A stretch of DNA of 20,623 bases from positions 1 to 20,623 of the forward strand of contig CATWQE010000046.1 in the NCBI GenBank assembly GCA_958352855.1. Direction: 5' to 3'. This stretch comes from an uncultured Bacillota bacterium. GTDB taxonomy: Bacteria; Bacillota; Clostridia; Lachnospirales; Lachnospiraceae. The notes under the pieces are model-generated. The model was not told the DNA's origin. It made no database searches and was given only the letters and a program-made list of their open reading frames with translations. Position 1 is the first letter of the stretch. Every line of letters starts with the position of its first letter. A program made the translations under genes and the position numbers. Below are positions 20,412 through 20,623 of this stretch, piece by piece.

Positions 20412-20623
20412 TTAAGCCAATATTTTCAGTTCAGCTACTTCTTCTTTTTTCTTTTCTTCTGAAACATGCGTGTATAAATCAGTTGTCATTGCCAACGTGG
20501 AATGACCTAAAAGTTTCTGCACTACCTGTTGGTCTACTCCATTTTCATAACACCTTGTAGCATATGTATGTCGCAGGGTATGACAGGTAAACAGTTCAAA
20601 TATCTTCGGCTCTCTCTTTTCTT
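20412..20623 (-). CDS. Tyrosine recombinase (phage/ICE-type integrase), C-terminal part, cut by the window edge
   Basis: The reverse strand encodes 69 residues to a TAA at 20414-20412; the N-terminus lies beyond the edge. The segment has the last catalytic residues of the family in order: HTLRHTYATR (His-x-x-Arg), LLGHSTLAMT (His) and LYTHV with the nucleophile Tyr. The C-terminal tail is a short basic/acidic helix ending ELKILA. It is therefore intact at this end. Such enzymes excise and insert phages, integrative conjugative elements and genomic islands at an attachment site, usually beside the integrase gene. Whether the element extends to the right or includes the genes to the left cannot be decided here. 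Confidence 0.88.
   Translation of the reverse strand, partial: EKREPKIFELFTCHTLRHTYATRCYENGVDQQVVQKLLGHSTLAMTTDLYTHVSEEKKKEEVAELKILA

Overview
The window looks like chromosome of a low-GC Gram-positive Clostridia, most likely a gut Lachnospiraceae. The basis is AT-rich sequence, strong GGAGG-type ribosome binding sites, TATAAT promoters (often extended -10) and Firmicutes gene families such as YdbS/YdbT, YclNOPQ-type siderophore uptake, TipAS-type MerR and ECF sigma/anti-sigma. The genus cannot be fixed from the sequence alone. No rRNA, tRNA, CRISPR array or intact insertion sequence was seen.

Layout, left to right. (1) 1-2468: the 5' part of a TrmH/SpoU RNA methyltransferase (minus), a divergent URO-D-family protein, then a convergent two-helix membrane protein of unknown function. 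(2) 2604-5975: a peptide-sensing type operon with response regulator, BcrA-like ABC ATPase, ABC permease and a sensor kinase that lacks an extracellular sensor domain. (3) 5983-9667, minus: an AAA-ATPase-like/PD-(D/E)XK protein followed by ydbS and ydbT. (4) 9800-13536, minus: a complete YclNOPQ-order siderophore ABC importer, preceded by an HxlR-family regulator (13621-14022). (5) 14070-14448: a 380-bp mosaic scar. (6) 14462-18851, minus: a membrane-anchored XRE regulator, a TipAS-type MerR regulator, an alpha/beta hydrolase, and a probable operon of flavodoxin, GyrI-like protein, TfoX_N protein and MBL-fold hydrolase. (7) 19101-20163: an ECF sigma factor and its zinc-finger anti-sigma factor. 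(8) 20412 to the edge: the C-terminus of a tyrosine recombinase, so an integrative element probably lies at or beyond the right edge.

The most unusual structure is the scar at 14070-14448. It joins the 3' part of a second MerR gene, 30 nt identical to the 3' end of the sensor kinase gene (5947-5976), and 102 nt identical to the start and promoter of the ATPase gene (9627-9728), followed by a diverged copy of the same terminator. The last two blocks have the order and orientation they have at 5947-9728, but the 3.65 kb between them (ydbT, ydbS and nearly all of the ATPase gene) is absent. It therefore reads as a collapsed second copy of that locus. The 102-bp repeats also flank the whole siderophore/HxlR block as direct repeats about 4.66 kb apart.

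Two other repeat families occur: a terminator hairpin present three times (9766, 14423, 15836), and a 41-bp hairpin present twice, flanking the sigma/anti-sigma pair (18932, 20228). The yclN-like permease appears to use an ATA start codon. Functionally the window is an accessory region rich in envelope-stress, peptide-antibiotic, iron and xenobiotic-response genes.
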